From Burkholderiales bacterium RIFCSPLOWO2_12_FULL_61_40 (GTDB taxonomy: Bacteria; Pseudomonadota; Gammaproteobacteria; Burkholderiales; Burkholderiaceae_C): a stretch of 64,000 nucleotides of DNA. Where the stretch lies: positions 1 through 64,000 of the forward strand of contig MESI01000031.1 of NCBI GenBank assembly GCA_001770935.1, read 5' to 3'. A program made the translations under genes and the position numbers. The notes beneath the pieces are model-generated. The model was given only the letters and a program-made list of their open reading frames with translations. It had not been told where the DNA came from and did no database searches. Numbering within the stretch: position 1 is the first letter of the stretch; each line of letters starts with the position of its first letter. This document shows positions 1-9,359 of this stretch, piece after piece.

Positions 1-93
1 CAATAATTTACATGTCTACATATCCGCACAAAAGAAAGCTCTAACGCATTGATTTCAAAGGAGATTTAGCCAAAAGCTGGGAAGAACTTCAGC

Positions 94-1221
94 TTAAAGA
101 ATCTGGTCCAGGGCCGCCTCCAGATGCGCCACCGTGCGGTCCGCATGGTGCAATTTTTCCAGACCAAACAGGCCGACGCGAAAGGTCATGAAGTCGGCAG
201 GTTCGTCGCACTGCAGCGGCACGCCGGCTGCGGTTTGTAGGCCCTGGCCCAGGAACTTTTTGCTGGACTGAATACCTGCATCTTCGGTGTAGCTCACCAC
301 CACGCCGGGGGCCTGAAAACCGGGGGCGGCCACGCTGGGGATGCCCCGGCTCTCGAACAAGGCGCGCACCCGCGTGCCCAGGGCGATTTGCTCGGCGCGC
401 ACTTTCTCAAAGCCGTAGGCGCGTGTCTCTTGCATCACCTCGCGCAGGCGGGTGAGTGCGTCGGTGGGCATGGTGGCGTGGTAGGCATGGCCACCGCCTT
501 CGTAGGTTTCCATGATCTGCAGCCATTTTTTCAGGTCGCAGGCAAAGCTGGTGCTGGTGGTGTTGTCGATGGCGGCACGGGCGCGTGCACTCAACATGAC
601 CATGGCGCAGCAGGGCGAACCGCTCCAGCCTTTTTGGGGTGCGCTGACCAGCACGTCCACCCCGGTGGCTTCCATGTCGACCCACATCACCCCCGAGGCA
701 ATGCAGTCCAGCACCAGCAGGCCGCCCACGGAGTGCACGGCATTGGCCACAGTGCGCAGGTAGTCGTCGGGCAGGATCATGCCGGCGGCGGTTTCCACAT
801 GCGGGGCGAACACCACATCGGGTTTTTTCTCCAGGATGGTGGCCACCACTTCTTCCACCGGGCAGGGCGTCCAGGGCGCGTGTTTGGCGTCGCCGACACG
901 GCGGGCCTTGAGTACGGTGGACTCGGCGGGGATGCGTCCCATGTCAAAAATCTGGGTCCAGCGGTAGCTGAACCAGCCGTTGCGGATGACCAGCACTTTT
1001 TTGTCGGTGGCAAACTGGCGCGCCACGGCTTCCATGCCAAAAGTGCCACTGCCCGGCACCAGCACGGCGGAGGGGGCGTGGTACACCTCTTTCAGGATAC
1101 TGGAAATGTCTTTCATCACGCCCTGAAAGCGCTGCGACATGTGGTTGAGGGCGCGGTCGGTGTAAACGACCGAAAATTCTAGCAACCCGTCCGGGTCGAT
1201 CTGGGGCAAAAGTCCTGGCAT
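94..1221 (-). CDS. Class V aminotransferase (serine/alanine-glyoxylate type)
   Basis: A 375-aa fold-type I PLP enzyme of the alanine-glyoxylate / serine-pyruvate aminotransferase group. It probably moves the amino group of a small amino acid (alanine, serine or a phosphonate such as 2-aminoethylphosphonate) to an oxo acid in the cytoplasm. The likely cofactor aspartate lies in LLVLDCIASG (about residue 172) and the PLP lysine in SAPQKGWSGSP (about residue 197); the N-terminal PGSGTFGMEA stretch is typical of the family. I chose the ATG at 1221 because AGGAGGT stands 4-5 nt upstream; an ATG 30 nt further 5' lacks a ribosome site. It is a lone gene, read in the same direction as the yqj-type genes 80 bp upstream. 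Substrate cannot be told from sequence. Confidence 0.85.
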   Translation of the reverse strand: MPGLLPQIDPDGLLEFSVVYTDRALNHMSQRFQGVMKDISSILKEVYHAPSAVLVPGSGTFGMEAVARQFATDKKVLVIRNGWFSYRWTQIFDMGRIPAESTVLKARRVGDAKHAPWTPCPVEEVVATILEKKPDVVFAPHVETAAGMILPDDYLRTVANAVHSVGGLLVLDCIASGVMWVDMEATGVDVLVSAPQKGWSGSPCCAMVMLSARARAAIDNTTSTSFACDLKKWLQIMETYEGGGHAYHATMPTDALTRLREVMQETRAYGFEKVRAEQIALGTRVRALFESRGIPSVAAPGFQAPGVVVSYTEDAGIQSSKKFLGQGLQTAAGVPLQCDEPADFMTFRVGLFGLEKLHHADRTVAHLEAALDQIL

Positions 1222-1302
1222 GCATACCTCCTGTGTCGCGTGCATTGGCACATAGAAACGATCAGGAGGCAGCTTAGCATGCGTGGGCTGCCCTCAAGCC
1301 AA

Positions 1303-1587
1303 TCAAACCGGTCTGGATGCGCGCCAGTTGCGAATTGCCCGGTACACCGTCATCGCCACGGACAGGGAGCGGACGATGAGGGTCAGGCGTTGCGCACCCA
1401 CCATCGGCAAAGCCAGGCCCACCAGCGTGCCCGCCAACGGTGCGGCCCATGCCGCGCGTTCGGGAGCCACGGGCGGTGCGAAGATGGCGCGCACCTGGCG
1501 CACGGCGATGGTGAGCCGAATCCGGTCCAGGTCGGACTTCAAGACCAGCAGGGCCTTGCGCTCGGCGTATTCGTCCAGTTTGTTCAT
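1303..1587 (-). CDS. YqjK-like small protein
   Basis: A 94-aa basic protein whose start overlaps the stop of the YqjE-like gene (ATGA at 1584-1587). Position, size and the N-terminal charged helix (EYAERKALLVLKSDLDR) match the third gene of yqjD-yqjE-yqjK clusters. The stretch after residue 45 (PLAGTLVGLALPMVG) is hydrophobic enough to dip into the membrane. Function is unknown in the family; translational coupling suggests it is made together with YqjE. Assigned mainly by context. Confidence 0.65.
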   Translation of the reverse strand: MNKLDEYAERKALLVLKSDLDRIRLTIAVRQVRAIFAPPVAPERAAWAAPLAGTLVGLALPMVGAQRLTLIVRSLSVAMTVYRAIRNWRASRPV

Positions 1588-2021
1588 GGCGCTGGGGTGG
1601 CTTCCTGGGGCTTGGTGGACTGCGGGGCCGACATTTGGGCCGTGATGGCGGCGCGGTCCTTGTCCAGTTCGGCCAGGGTGGCGGCAAACGGAATGCCTCC
1701 GTTGCGGCGGACCGCACTGGAGCGTTGGAGCAGCAGTGCACCCATGGCGATGCACACCAGGGTGGGTGCCAGGATGGCGGCGATGCGGTTGGTGTCCCAG
1801 AAATACACCATGAGGAGTGCGCCCACGCCCAAGACACCAAAGACGATCAGCAGTACCCCGGAAAAGAGCAGGCCGAGCCGCACATACAGGCGCTCGCGCT
1901 CTTCGGCCAGCTCGATGCTGGCCAGCTCCAGGCGGGTGCGCAGCAGCTCCATTGCGCTGTTGGCCACCCGCGTGGCGGAGGCTTTCAGGCCGGTGGCTTC
2001 AGAATCCTGGGGGGCGTTCAT
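1584..2021 (-). CDS. YqjE / phage-holin-family inner-membrane protein
   Basis: A 145-aa membrane protein. It begins with an amphipathic, charged helix (MELLRTRLELASIELAEERER), followed by two membrane segments at about residues 48-72 and 78-98 and a charged cytoplasmic tail. This is the layout of the YqjE/holin-X family, usually encoded next to a YqjD/ElaB protein as here. Related E. coli proteins are stationary-phase induced and some bind ribosomes; the role of YqjE itself is not established. It lies 17 nt after the YqjD-like gene and overlaps the next gene by 4 nt, so all three probably form one operon. Confidence 0.8.
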   Translation of the reverse strand: MNAPQDSEATGLKASATRVANSAMELLRTRLELASIELAEERERLYVRLGLLFSGVLLIVFGVLGVGALLMVYFWDTNRIAAILAPTLVCIAMGALLLQRSSAVRRNGGIPFAATLAELDKDRAAITAQMSAPQSTKPQEATPAP

Positions 2022-2038
2022 GCCGGTGTGTGCAGTGT

Positions 2039-2335
2039 TTAGCGGCGGTTCATCAGCAGGCCCACCACCAGGCCGACGGCTGCGGCAATGCCGATCGATT
2101 GCCAGGGGTTCTCGTGCACGTATGCGTTGGTGGCTTTTTGGGCGGCCTTGGCGCCGTCGATGGCCTTGCCTTCCAGCTCTTGCAGACGCAGCTTGGCGGC
2201 CAGCAGCTTGGCTTCCACTTCCGAGCGCAGTGCGCGGGCGGTGTCGCCGCTTTCATTGCCGGAGCGCTTCAAAAGAACTTCCGCCTCCGTGAGCATGGAT
2301 CCGAAGTCTTCTACCAAATTGTCGATGGTGGCCAT
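2039..2335 (-). CDS. YqjD/ElaB-family (DUF883) tail-anchored protein
   Basis: A 98-aa protein with a long soluble helix followed by one C-terminal membrane segment (SIGIAAAVGLVVGLLM, residues 80-95) and a short basic tail (NRR), the hallmark of the ElaB/YgaM/YqjD family. Family members sit in the inner membrane and, in E. coli, tether ribosomes in stationary phase. The start at 2335 is backed by AGGAGA 8 nt upstream; a longer frame reads on upstream without a ribosome site. First gene of the three-gene yqjD-E-K-type operon, divergent from the exporter at 2433. Confidence 0.85.
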   Translation of the reverse strand: MATIDNLVEDFGSMLTEAEVLLKRSGNESGDTARALRSEVEAKLLAAKLRLQELEGKAIDGAKAAQKATNAYVHENPWQSIGIAAAVGLVVGLLMNRR

Positions 2336-2432
2336 GTGACATATCTCCTGAAAAAGGGTGATTGGCATTGTAGATGAGGGCCCGTGCGCCGCCATGTTCA
2401 AATGCTGCCATGACTTTAGAGACCCGCCCCTC

Positions 2433-3665
2433 ATGAACCCCGACGCACAAAAACTCTGGCGTGCCCCGCAGTGGGCCTTCGCTGTTCTGCTGGCCCTCTT
2501 GGGCATGCTGGGGCCGTTTTCCATCGACACCTATTTGCCCGCGTTTTCCGGCATCGCGCAGTCGCTGGACGCGTCCGCCGTGCAGATGCAGCAAACCCTG
2601 TCGGCCTATTTGTTCGGCTTTGCCTTCATGAGCCTGTTCCATGGCGCCATCTCCGACAGCTTTGGCCGCCGCCCCGTGGTGCTGTGGGGCTTGACCGTGT
2701 TCACGCTGGCCTCGGTGGGCTGCGCCTTGTCGCAAAGCATTGGCCAGCTGATTTTTTTCCGCGCCGTGCAGGGCCTGTCCACCGGCGCCGGCATTGTGGT
2801 GTCGCGCGCCGTGATCCGCGACATGTTCCCGCCCTCGCAGGCGCAAAAGGTGATGAGCCAGGTCACCATCTTTTTTGGCGTGGCCCCGGCTATTGCGCCC
2901 ATGGTCGGCGGCTGGCTGTTGGTGCACACCAGTTGGCAGGCGATTTTCTGGTTTCTGAGCGGGGTGGGGGTGGTGCTGTGGGTGGCCAACTACCGGCTGC
3001 TGCCGGAAACCCTGCACCTCACGCAGCGCCAGCACTTCAATGTCAAAAACCTGCTGGCTGGCTACTGGCAGCTGGGCTCTGACCCGCGTTTTGTGCTGCT
3101 GGCGCTGGCCAGCGGCGTGCCCTTCAACGGCATGTTTTTGTATGTGCTGAGTGCGCCGGTGTTTCTGGGGGAGCATTTGGGTCTGCAGCCCCAGCAGTTT
3201 TTCTGGTTCTTCATCCTCACCATCAGCGGCATCATGGGCGGTGCGCTGGTGAGCGGCCGGGTGGCGGGCAAACAAACGCCTAAGCGTCAGATCCGCAATG
3301 GTTTTGCCATCATGCTGGGCATCGGGGTGCTGAACCTGGTGGCCAACGGGCTGTTCAAGGCCCATGTCAGCTGGGCGCTGTTTCCGATTGCCATTTTTGC
3401 CTTTGGCTGGGCGCTGATGGTGCCGGTGGTGACCTTGCTGGTGCTGGACCTGCACCCCGAGCGCCGGGGCATGGCCTCCAGCCTGCAGATGTTTGTGGGC
3501 TCGACGGCCAACGGCTTGGTGGCCGGGGTGATTGCACCGCTGGTGATGCACTCCACCGTGGGGCTGGCCACGGCCTCTTTGCTGATGATGAGTCTGGGTT
3601 TGTGTTCCTGGGTGTACATCCGGCGGCGCTGGCCGGACATTGGGCAAAGTATTTCGCACACCTGA
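2433..3665 (+). CDS. Bcr/CflA-family MFS drug exporter
   Basis: A 410-aa, 12-TM major facilitator protein. The motif FSIDTYLPAF in TM1, the loop 2-3 motif DSFGRRPVVLWG and the TM4-5 stretch RAVIRDMF are characteristic of the Bcr/CflA (bicyclomycin / multidrug) subfamily, proton-driven exporters of the inner membrane. The ATG at 2433 was chosen because the protein then begins directly before TM1; the longer reading to 2358 adds a Cys-rich, non-hydrophobic leader without a ribosome site. Monocistronic, facing away from the yqj-type genes. Substrate is not predictable. Confidence 0.88.
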   Translation: MNPDAQKLWRAPQWAFAVLLALLGMLGPFSIDTYLPAFSGIAQSLDASAVQMQQTLSAYLFGFAFMSLFHGAISDSFGRRPVVLWGLTVFTLASVGCALSQSIGQLIFFRAVQGLSTGAGIVVSRAVIRDMFPPSQAQKVMSQVTIFFGVAPAIAPMVGGWLLVHTSWQAIFWFLSGVGVVLWVANYRLLPETLHLTQRQHFNVKNLLAGYWQLGSDPRFVLLALASGVPFNGMFLYVLSAPVFLGEHLGLQPQQFFWFFILTISGIMGGALVSGRVAGKQTPKRQIRNGFAIMLGIGVLNLVANGLFKAHVSWALFPIAIFAFGWALMVPVVTLLVLDLHPERRGMASSLQMFVGSTANGLVAGVIAPLVMHSTVGLATASLLMMSLGLCSWVYIRRRWPDIGQSISHT

Positions 3666-3782
3666 CAAGGTGGCAGCCCCACCCCTGCGGGCGCCATGAA
3701 CAGCACCAGGCGAAGCGGTTGTCCCATCCAACCCACGTCGTGCGCATTGCCGCAGCGAGGGACCGGTTCCTGCATCCGCGGA

Positions 3783-4976
3783 TCAAGCCGCCCGCTGGGC
3801 TTCAATGGTGGCAAGCCGAAGGTGCTGCGGATATGCCTTCAGCAGCTCTTCGAGGCCAATCACCTCCTCAATGTGGTGCACTCCCGGTGGGATGCTGCGA
3901 GCCAACAGTCTGGCAGTCACATAGGCCGCCACCAGCGCCGTGCTGAACGCTTCACCGTCTCCATGCACGGCATAACTTGCATGCTGGTCCGCATGGCTGG
4001 TGGCATCGACCTGCACCAGGAACCTGGCGCTGCCGAGTGGAAAGCGGTCCGCCGCCCAGGCCAGGGCCTTCGCCAGGCCAGCCACGCGCAGGAGACGGGT
4101 CGGCCCCAGGCGTGCCATGCAGGCGAATGCTTGCGTGACGAGCCGGGAGTCAAAACACAACCAGGTCGCGGCCGAGTCCACCGCCAGCGTTCGGGGGACG
4201 GTGTGCTGGTCCGAAAAATCGAAGCGGTACGTCCTCCTCCTGCCGTAGGGCGCCCCGAACTGTCCGATCCGCGATTCGCCGAAGGCGCGCACCACCTTGC
4301 GCCCGGCAGCGGTCAGCACGGTGAAGTCGCGGCCCAGATTCTCCAGCGTCCAGCGGATCGCGGCTTGCCCGTGTACCTCGCCAGCGCCAAGGACGACAGA
4401 AATGTCCGCATGCCGAAGGGGCCCCAGGCGGTCGAGGGCCCAGCGGGTCAGCAGATTGGTGAGCCCTGGCGCGACGCCGACGCTCAGGATGGCGCTGGAG
4501 CGCACCTCTCCCGCCGAGCCCCATAGGCAATGGATGTTGTGCAGGACCGAGGCCGTCGCCGAAATATCGACATAGTGGACTCCGGCGGCCAGACACTGCG
4601 CGGCGAACCGCGCACTGGCCTCCTCGACGCAGTTCACCAGAACGTCCACGCTGGGCAGAAGGCCTGCGGATACCAACGATCCGCCAGCCTCCAGCTCAAC
4701 GGCCTCCACACGCGGCCCCAAGGGCCGGGCGAATGCCCTGGCCCGCTCCAGGCTGCGCCCGGCGACCAGAATCGCGCAGTCGCTGTGCAGCAGCAGAGCC
4801 CGGACGATGGCGCCCCCGACGGCGCCATAGCCTCCCAGGACCAGCACGGTGTGGCCCGTGCGTCCGGGCGCCGCACTCACGGGGAAGTTCATGCCGGAAT
4901 TTCGGGCTGCGTCTGTGGGATTCGAAGTGGGGTGGTTGGGCATGGAGTGACAATTCTCCCGGGCGGTGCCGGGCAT
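3783..4976 (-). CDS. Saccharopine-dehydrogenase-like NAD(P)H oxidoreductase, last gene of Fur-controlled operon
   Basis: A 397-aa protein with an N-terminal Rossmann fold (VLVLGGYGAVGGAIV, about residues 45-59) and the body of the saccharopine dehydrogenase family (GVHYVDISATA, VGVAPGLTNLL). Family members reduce or oxidise imines or opine-type C-N bonds; this one could reduce an imine during synthesis or processing of a small metal-binding molecule. Its ATG overlaps the stop of the MFS gene (ATGA, 4976-4979 region), so translation is coupled. An alternative ATG at 4943 has GGGAGA about 11 nt upstream. The operon context (TonB receptor, methyltransferase, MFS, Fur box) is the main clue to its role; the reaction is unproven. 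Confidence 0.75.
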   Translation of the reverse strand: MPGTARENCHSMPNHPTSNPTDAARNSGMNFPVSAAPGRTGHTVLVLGGYGAVGGAIVRALLLHSDCAILVAGRSLERARAFARPLGPRVEAVELEAGGSLVSAGLLPSVDVLVNCVEEASARFAAQCLAAGVHYVDISATASVLHNIHCLWGSAGEVRSSAILSVGVAPGLTNLLTRWALDRLGPLRHADISVVLGAGEVHGQAAIRWTLENLGRDFTVLTAAGRKVVRAFGESRIGQFGAPYGRRRTYRFDFSDQHTVPRTLAVDSAATWLCFDSRLVTQAFACMARLGPTRLLRVAGLAKALAWAADRFPLGSARFLVQVDATSHADQHASYAVHGDGEAFSTALVAAYVTARLLARSIPPGVHHIEEVIGLEELLKAYPQHLRLATIEAQRAA

Positions 4977-6250
4977 CAAAGGGTTGGTGTAGCGCGAAGT
5001 TCAACGCGAGCATTGCGCGGGCTTCGGCCCAAGCTGTCAGGCGCAGGAGTGACGAGGGGAAAACCGAACCGTCGGCGAGCGGATATCAGCAGTGCAAACG
5101 CCAGTGCCGCAACGGCGAGCGCGGCCAGCATGCCGGGGTAACCGAGGCGGTCAAGCAACAGCCCGGCCGGCGGCGCGATCAAGATCCGGCCGAGCGTAAA
5201 CAGGCTGGCCTGCAGGCCATAGTCGGCTGCCCGCCAGCCATCGCGGGCGAATTCCATCATCAGCGCGAAGGCGAATGTGGAAGCCACGCCCATGGCGAGC
5301 GCGAGGAATGCGGCGGCGGCCACCAGCCAGGTTTGCGACCCGTACCCGGCAGCGGCGGCCAGCAGTACGAGCGCAAGGGCATTCGCGCCAGCGGAGAGCG
5401 GTAGTGCCCGGAGCACGCGCGCGCGCGGCACAAGACCGGCGGCGAAACTCGCCAGCGCCCCAAGGGCGCCACCGCCGACACCGGCGATCCAGGCGACCTC
5501 GGTTGCCGCAAAGCCGCGGTCGAGCAGCAGTGGCTTGAGATAGATCCAGGCGGCGGCCACGAAGGGAAAGTAGCCGAGCAGCGCCACGGTCCAGATGCCT
5601 GCCCCGGCCTGACGGAAGAAGCCGCACCACACGGCGAGCGGCGCCGAGCGGCGGGGGCAGGAGACGTCTTCATCCTCGTGGACGAATCCAAGCAGCCCCA
5701 ACGCCGCGACCAGGCAGAGGCCCAAGAACAGGAAGGGCGTCGTCCAGTCAAAAGCCTGCTGTACCAGCAGCATCGCGCCACCGCCCACCACCGCCCCCGC
5801 GAAAGTGGCGGCTGCGCGCACGCCGCCGGCGCGGGGGCGTTCTTCGGGGGGAAACAGCCTGATGGCCAGCGCATTGACCGGGATGTCCGCCCAGGTGGCG
5901 CACAGGGCGGCCAGCAGCGTCAGCGCGAAGAGGATGCCTTTGTGGGTATCCGCCCCCAGCGCGGCCAGGGACAGCAGGGCCAGGAGATAGCCGCCGCCGG
6001 TCAGCCACGCCCAGTGCAGGTAAGGACGGTGTCCCGAGCGCCAGCGCTCGATTGGCAAGGCCAGAAACAGCTTGAATACGGCTGGCAGGCCCGCCAGCTG
6101 GAAAAGCCCGATTTCCGCACCCGACCAGCCCTGCTGCCGCATGACGAGCGGCAGCCCCAGCCAGAGATAGACGGCCGGGGCCGTCAGCGCGAAGTTGATC
6201 CAGCCGAACAGCACATGGTGCGCGCGCATGCGGGAGATGGCCATGTTCAT
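4976..6250 (-). CDS. MFS transporter, RhtX/FptX/AmpG-like (putative siderophore permease)
   Basis: A 424-aa, 12-TM major facilitator protein. The start overlaps the methyltransferase stop (ATGA at 6247-6250) and the end overlaps the next gene, so it is locked into the operon. The sequence WADIPVNALAIRLFPPEERP followed by a glycine/alanine-rich TM (AGAVVGGGAMLLV) resembles the RhtX/FptX and AmpG branch, which imports siderophores or muropeptides across the inner membrane; other MFS members export siderophores, so direction is open. Combined with the TonB receptor three genes away it would complete an uptake path without an ABC transporter. Family placement is from motif resemblance only. Confidence 0.78.
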   Translation of the reverse strand: MNMAISRMRAHHVLFGWINFALTAPAVYLWLGLPLVMRQQGWSGAEIGLFQLAGLPAVFKLFLALPIERWRSGHRPYLHWAWLTGGGYLLALLSLAALGADTHKGILFALTLLAALCATWADIPVNALAIRLFPPEERPRAGGVRAAATFAGAVVGGGAMLLVQQAFDWTTPFLFLGLCLVAALGLLGFVHEDEDVSCPRRSAPLAVWCGFFRQAGAGIWTVALLGYFPFVAAAWIYLKPLLLDRGFAATEVAWIAGVGGGALGALASFAAGLVPRARVLRALPLSAGANALALVLLAAAAGYGSQTWLVAAAAFLALAMGVASTFAFALMMEFARDGWRAADYGLQASLFTLGRILIAPPAGLLLDRLGYPGMLAALAVAALAFALLISARRRFGFPLVTPAPDSLGRSPRNARVELRATPTL

Positions 6251-7311
6251 GCGTCCTTGCGGGCGACGACGACCTGCAGCGGCGCCATCGGAAACAGGGC
6301 GCAGGCAAAGGTCTCGATGCGGCAGAAACCGAGGCGCCGCAGCGCCGCCGCCATGTCGCCCTGGCGGCCGACATGGCGCCCCTGCATCAGCATGGGCAGG
6401 TAATACTGCAACACCTCGGCGGCTGCGGCCGGCTCGTCGCCGATCTCGGCGTGCGCGCAGACCAGTGCGCCGCCCGGCCGCAGCGCCGCCAGAATCTTGC
6501 GCAGGACCGCCTCGGTATCCGGCACGAAGTGGAGCACTGAGGAACACCAGACGAGGTCGTAATCGCCGCCGCCAACACGGCCGATAGCGTCGATCGCCAG
6601 GTCGCCGCCGAGCACGGAAAGCCGGTCGGCAAGGCCGCTGGCGGCGATGTTCTCTGTCGCCACCGCCACCGCTTCGGGGAAATCGAAGACCACGCCGCAA
6701 AGCCCGCTCTGCCGCCGCGCCAGTTCGATGGCCACCCAGCCAGGGCCGCCGCCCAGATCAAGCAGATTCGCCGCCGCCGCGAACTCCGGTACGCGCAGCA
6801 TGATCTCCAGCGCGGCCGGTACGGTGGCCGCATGCTGGTCCTGGGCCAGTTGTCCGCGCGCGGCCGTGGCCCACTGCTCGGCCATGCGTTCGAGGGCCTG
6901 CCCGCCTTCGGCTTGCGCCCCCTGTTGCACCTGTTCCTGCAGCAGACCGGCAGCCTGTAACAGGCGCGCTTGGCGGTAGCGCCAGGCGTCGCCGGACCAG
7001 GCAGGGGAGGCCGCCAGGAAATACGCGCGCCCGACCTCCGCGAGGCGGTACACGGGCTCCGAACCCCCGATCCGGTCCAGGGCGGGGCGCGCGGATCGCT
7101 CCAGCAGTCCCATGGCCCACAGCAGTTCGAGCAGGTGTGCGGTGTTTCTGGAATTCAGACCGAATTGCACTGCCAGTTCGTCGGGGGTTCTGGGCTCGGG
7201 CAGATGCTCGAAGATGCCCAACGACAGGGCCGTGTTCAGTGCTTGCGCCTGGATGGGCGCAGCGGCCAGATCCCAGTAGCGTCGCAGCGGGTGTTTCTGT
7301 TCAGGATTCAT
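6247..7311 (-). CDS. SAM-dependent O-methyltransferase-like protein
   Basis: A 354-aa protein. Residues 10-95 form a winged-helix dimerisation domain (LGIFEHLPEPRTPDELA) as in acetylserotonin / hydroxyneurosporene O-methyltransferases. The C-terminal Rossmann-like domain has SAM motif I LLDLGGGPGWVAIEL (about 183-197), an acidic motif II (VVFDFPEAV) and motif post-I (DLVWCSSVLHFVPD). Such enzymes methylate hydroxyl or carboxyl groups of small metabolites. It lies 15 nt after the TonB receptor gene and overlaps the MFS gene, so it is part of the iron-regulated operon. It may tailor a metallophore, or modify an imported one. The substrate is unknown; it is not a nicotianamine synthase by sequence. 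Confidence 0.82.
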   Translation of the reverse strand: MNPEQKHPLRRYWDLAAAPIQAQALNTALSLGIFEHLPEPRTPDELAVQFGLNSRNTAHLLELLWAMGLLERSARPALDRIGGSEPVYRLAEVGRAYFLAASPAWSGDAWRYRQARLLQAAGLLQEQVQQGAQAEGGQALERMAEQWATAARGQLAQDQHAATVPAALEIMLRVPEFAAAANLLDLGGGPGWVAIELARRQSGLCGVVFDFPEAVAVATENIAASGLADRLSVLGGDLAIDAIGRVGGGDYDLVWCSSVLHFVPDTEAVLRKILAALRPGGALVCAHAEIGDEPAAAAEVLQYYLPMLMQGRHVGRQGDMAAALRRLGFCRIETFACALFPMAPLQVVVARKDA

Positions 7312-7326
7312 GTGTTTTGCTCTGTT

Positions 7327-9315
7327 TTACATGCGCCAGGTCAGCCGCACGCCCAGCTCGCGCGGCGGGCTGTAAATGGTGGCGATGCCATTGAGACAGC
7401 CGATGGTGTCGTACGTTTTGTTCCCGGCGTTATGGACATAGGCGGACAGCTCGGTGTGTCCGAAGGTGTAGCCCGCCATCAGGTTGACGACACCGTACCC
7501 GGCACGGCCATAGTTGTTCGCGGCGTCGAGATAAACCTTGCTGGCGCCATTGAGGTGAGCCTGGGCGTACCAGCCTTGCGCTGCGTCGTAGCGCAGGCCG
7601 AGGTGTCCGGTGGCATCCGGTGCGAGCGGGTTGTGCTTGTCCTTGTAGTTGTTGGCGCCGTCCTGAAACTCGCGAAAGCGGGTGTGATTCAGTCCCAGGG
7701 CAGCCTGAATCTGCCAGCCCGAGCCAAGCAAGTACCGTAACTCAGCCTCGACGCCCACCGGACGTGCCGACGCCGCATTGGTGAGGAACATTTGACCGGG
7801 CAAGCCGATCTGCTGGACCTGCATGTCCTGCACGTCCATCAGGTAGACCGCCGCGCCGTAGCGCAGCCGCCGCTCCAGGAGCCGTCCCTTGGCGCCGAGT
7901 TCGAAGGAGCGCACCCGTTCCGGCTGGTAACGCCGATAGGCCTCGGGTGCAAAAGCATTGAAACCGCCTGCGCGAAAGCCGTCCGCGACGCTGGCATAGA
8001 CTTGCGCATCCTGGCGCCATTGGTATTGCAGGGCCAGCTTGGGCGAGAAGTGGGTCCACCCGCGCGACTGTTCGCCGCCTCCAGCCAGGGTGAAGCGCAC
8101 CTCGTCTTGCTCGATGCGGCCGCCGACGGTGGTCGACCACCGATCCGCCAGCGGGATGCTCCAGTGGGTGAAAAGTGCCGTCGAGTTGCCTTTTTGCGTG
8201 GCGGAGGTCGTAGTCGTCCCCAGCGGAATTTTCTGCCCGAAGCGCAGATCGTGATCGTCGCGGTCTGCGTAGAATCCCGCCAGCCACTGCGCCTGGCCCC
8301 ACTGGCCCTCCAGGCGGAGTTCCTGCGACAAGGTCCGGAAATGGTGGTCCCGGCTCACATGCTGCAGGTCCGCAGGCATGAAGTCGATGTCCTGCTTGAT
8401 GCGGTCGGTGAATTCGTTGTTTGCCGTGACTGAGCGTAGACGCAGGCCGGATACCAGCTCGTGCGATACGTCGAGCGACACGGTGCGCGCCGTCGAGCCG
8501 TTCCAGCTGTCGGTGCCGGAGCGAACCGTGCCGCGCGGCGCCGTTGCCGCCCCCCACAGCGAGCCTTGGTCGCGGTATTCCTGTTGGGCATAGCGCAGCG
8601 TGGCATCGGTTCGCTGATCGGGCGTCCAGCGCAGCGCCAGGCGGCCATTGCGGCGTTCGCGGTCGTCCTCCTTGTGCCCCTTGAAAGCGTTGTCGATGAA
8701 GCCGTCCTGCCCGAAGAACTCACCGGCCACACCCAGGTAGAGCGTATCTTGCACCAGCGCGTGGCTGGCATCGAAGCGCAGCACACGCTTGTTGCGGTTG
8801 CCGACCTCGGCGGAAACGACGGCATAGGGATCGTTCCCCGGCTTGCGCGTGACGATGCTGACCACGCCGGCCTCGGCATTGCGTCCGTACAGCGTGGACT
8901 GCGGCCCGCGCAGCACCTCCACCCGCTCGATACCCAGCAGATTGTCGTCAAAACCCTGTCCTCTCAGGGTCGGGACACCGTCGACCACGAGCGCGACCGA
9001 GGACGAAAACCCCATGGTGTTGGCCGTCAGGCCGCGCATCACCGGCGGTTGCAGGCCCGATTGCCCGGATGCCTGAAAGGTGAAGCCGGGCGTCATCCGG
9101 GCCACGCCTTCAAGGCTGTCGATGCCTGCGGCCTCCAGTTCATCGCCGCTGAATGCGGAAACGCTGGCGGGGACGCGCTCCAGCGCTTGCGGCTGCTTGT
9201 TCGCCGTGACCGTGACGACCGGCAGTTCCGGCTCTTGCGGCGGCTGCGCGGCGGCAGGCAGGACCGCGCTTATCAGCGCCAGCAGTCCGGCTGCGCGAGG
9301 GGAAATCGTGGGCAT
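7327..9315 (-). CDS. TonB-dependent outer-membrane receptor (FyuA-like)
   Basis: A 662-aa outer-membrane receptor with a signal peptide (cut near AAAQPPQ, about residue 24), a TonB box region (PVVTVTANK, about 31-39), a plug domain (VDGVP; LRGPQSTLYGRNAEAGVV) and a 22-strand barrel ending in LGVRLTWRM. Motif spacing and the GVEAELRY and YDTIGCLNG segments near the C-terminus resemble FyuA/yersiniabactin-type receptors. It should bind a ferric siderophore or related metal chelate and move it into the periplasm using TonB energy. It is the first gene of the operon and starts 46 nt from a strong Fur-box palindrome (9361-9377), which predicts repression by iron. Confidence 0.93.
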   Translation of the reverse strand: MPTISPRAAGLLALISAVLPAAAQPPQEPELPVVTVTANKQPQALERVPASVSAFSGDELEAAGIDSLEGVARMTPGFTFQASGQSGLQPPVMRGLTANTMGFSSSVALVVDGVPTLRGQGFDDNLLGIERVEVLRGPQSTLYGRNAEAGVVSIVTRKPGNDPYAVVSAEVGNRNKRVLRFDASHALVQDTLYLGVAGEFFGQDGFIDNAFKGHKEDDRERRNGRLALRWTPDQRTDATLRYAQQEYRDQGSLWGAATAPRGTVRSGTDSWNGSTARTVSLDVSHELVSGLRLRSVTANNEFTDRIKQDIDFMPADLQHVSRDHHFRTLSQELRLEGQWGQAQWLAGFYADRDDHDLRFGQKIPLGTTTTSATQKGNSTALFTHWSIPLADRWSTTVGGRIEQDEVRFTLAGGGEQSRGWTHFSPKLALQYQWRQDAQVYASVADGFRAGGFNAFAPEAYRRYQPERVRSFELGAKGRLLERRLRYGAAVYLMDVQDMQVQQIGLPGQMFLTNAASARPVGVEAELRYLLGSGWQIQAALGLNHTRFREFQDGANNYKDKHNPLAPDATGHLGLRYDAAQGWYAQAHLNGASKVYLDAANNYGRAGYGVVNLMAGYTFGHTELSAYVHNAGNKTYDTIGCLNGIATIYSPPRELGVRLTWRM

Positions 9316-9359
9316 CGCTTGCTTTCCTTGGGTTCTGTATGGGCTCTATGTTATTTGCA

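Noticed and set aside
1..93. Possible end of an upstream gene at the left edge
   Set aside because: Short A/T-rich stretch with no supported frame; likely intergenic.
388..1182. Long open frame on the strand opposite the aminotransferase
   Set aside because: His/Gly-rich translation of the complement of a real gene; no ribosome site, no family features; a by-product of high GC.
2253..3731. Long open frame opposite the Bcr/CflA exporter
   Set aside because: Gln/His/Arg-rich composition typical of an antisense shadow; the plus-strand exporter is clear.
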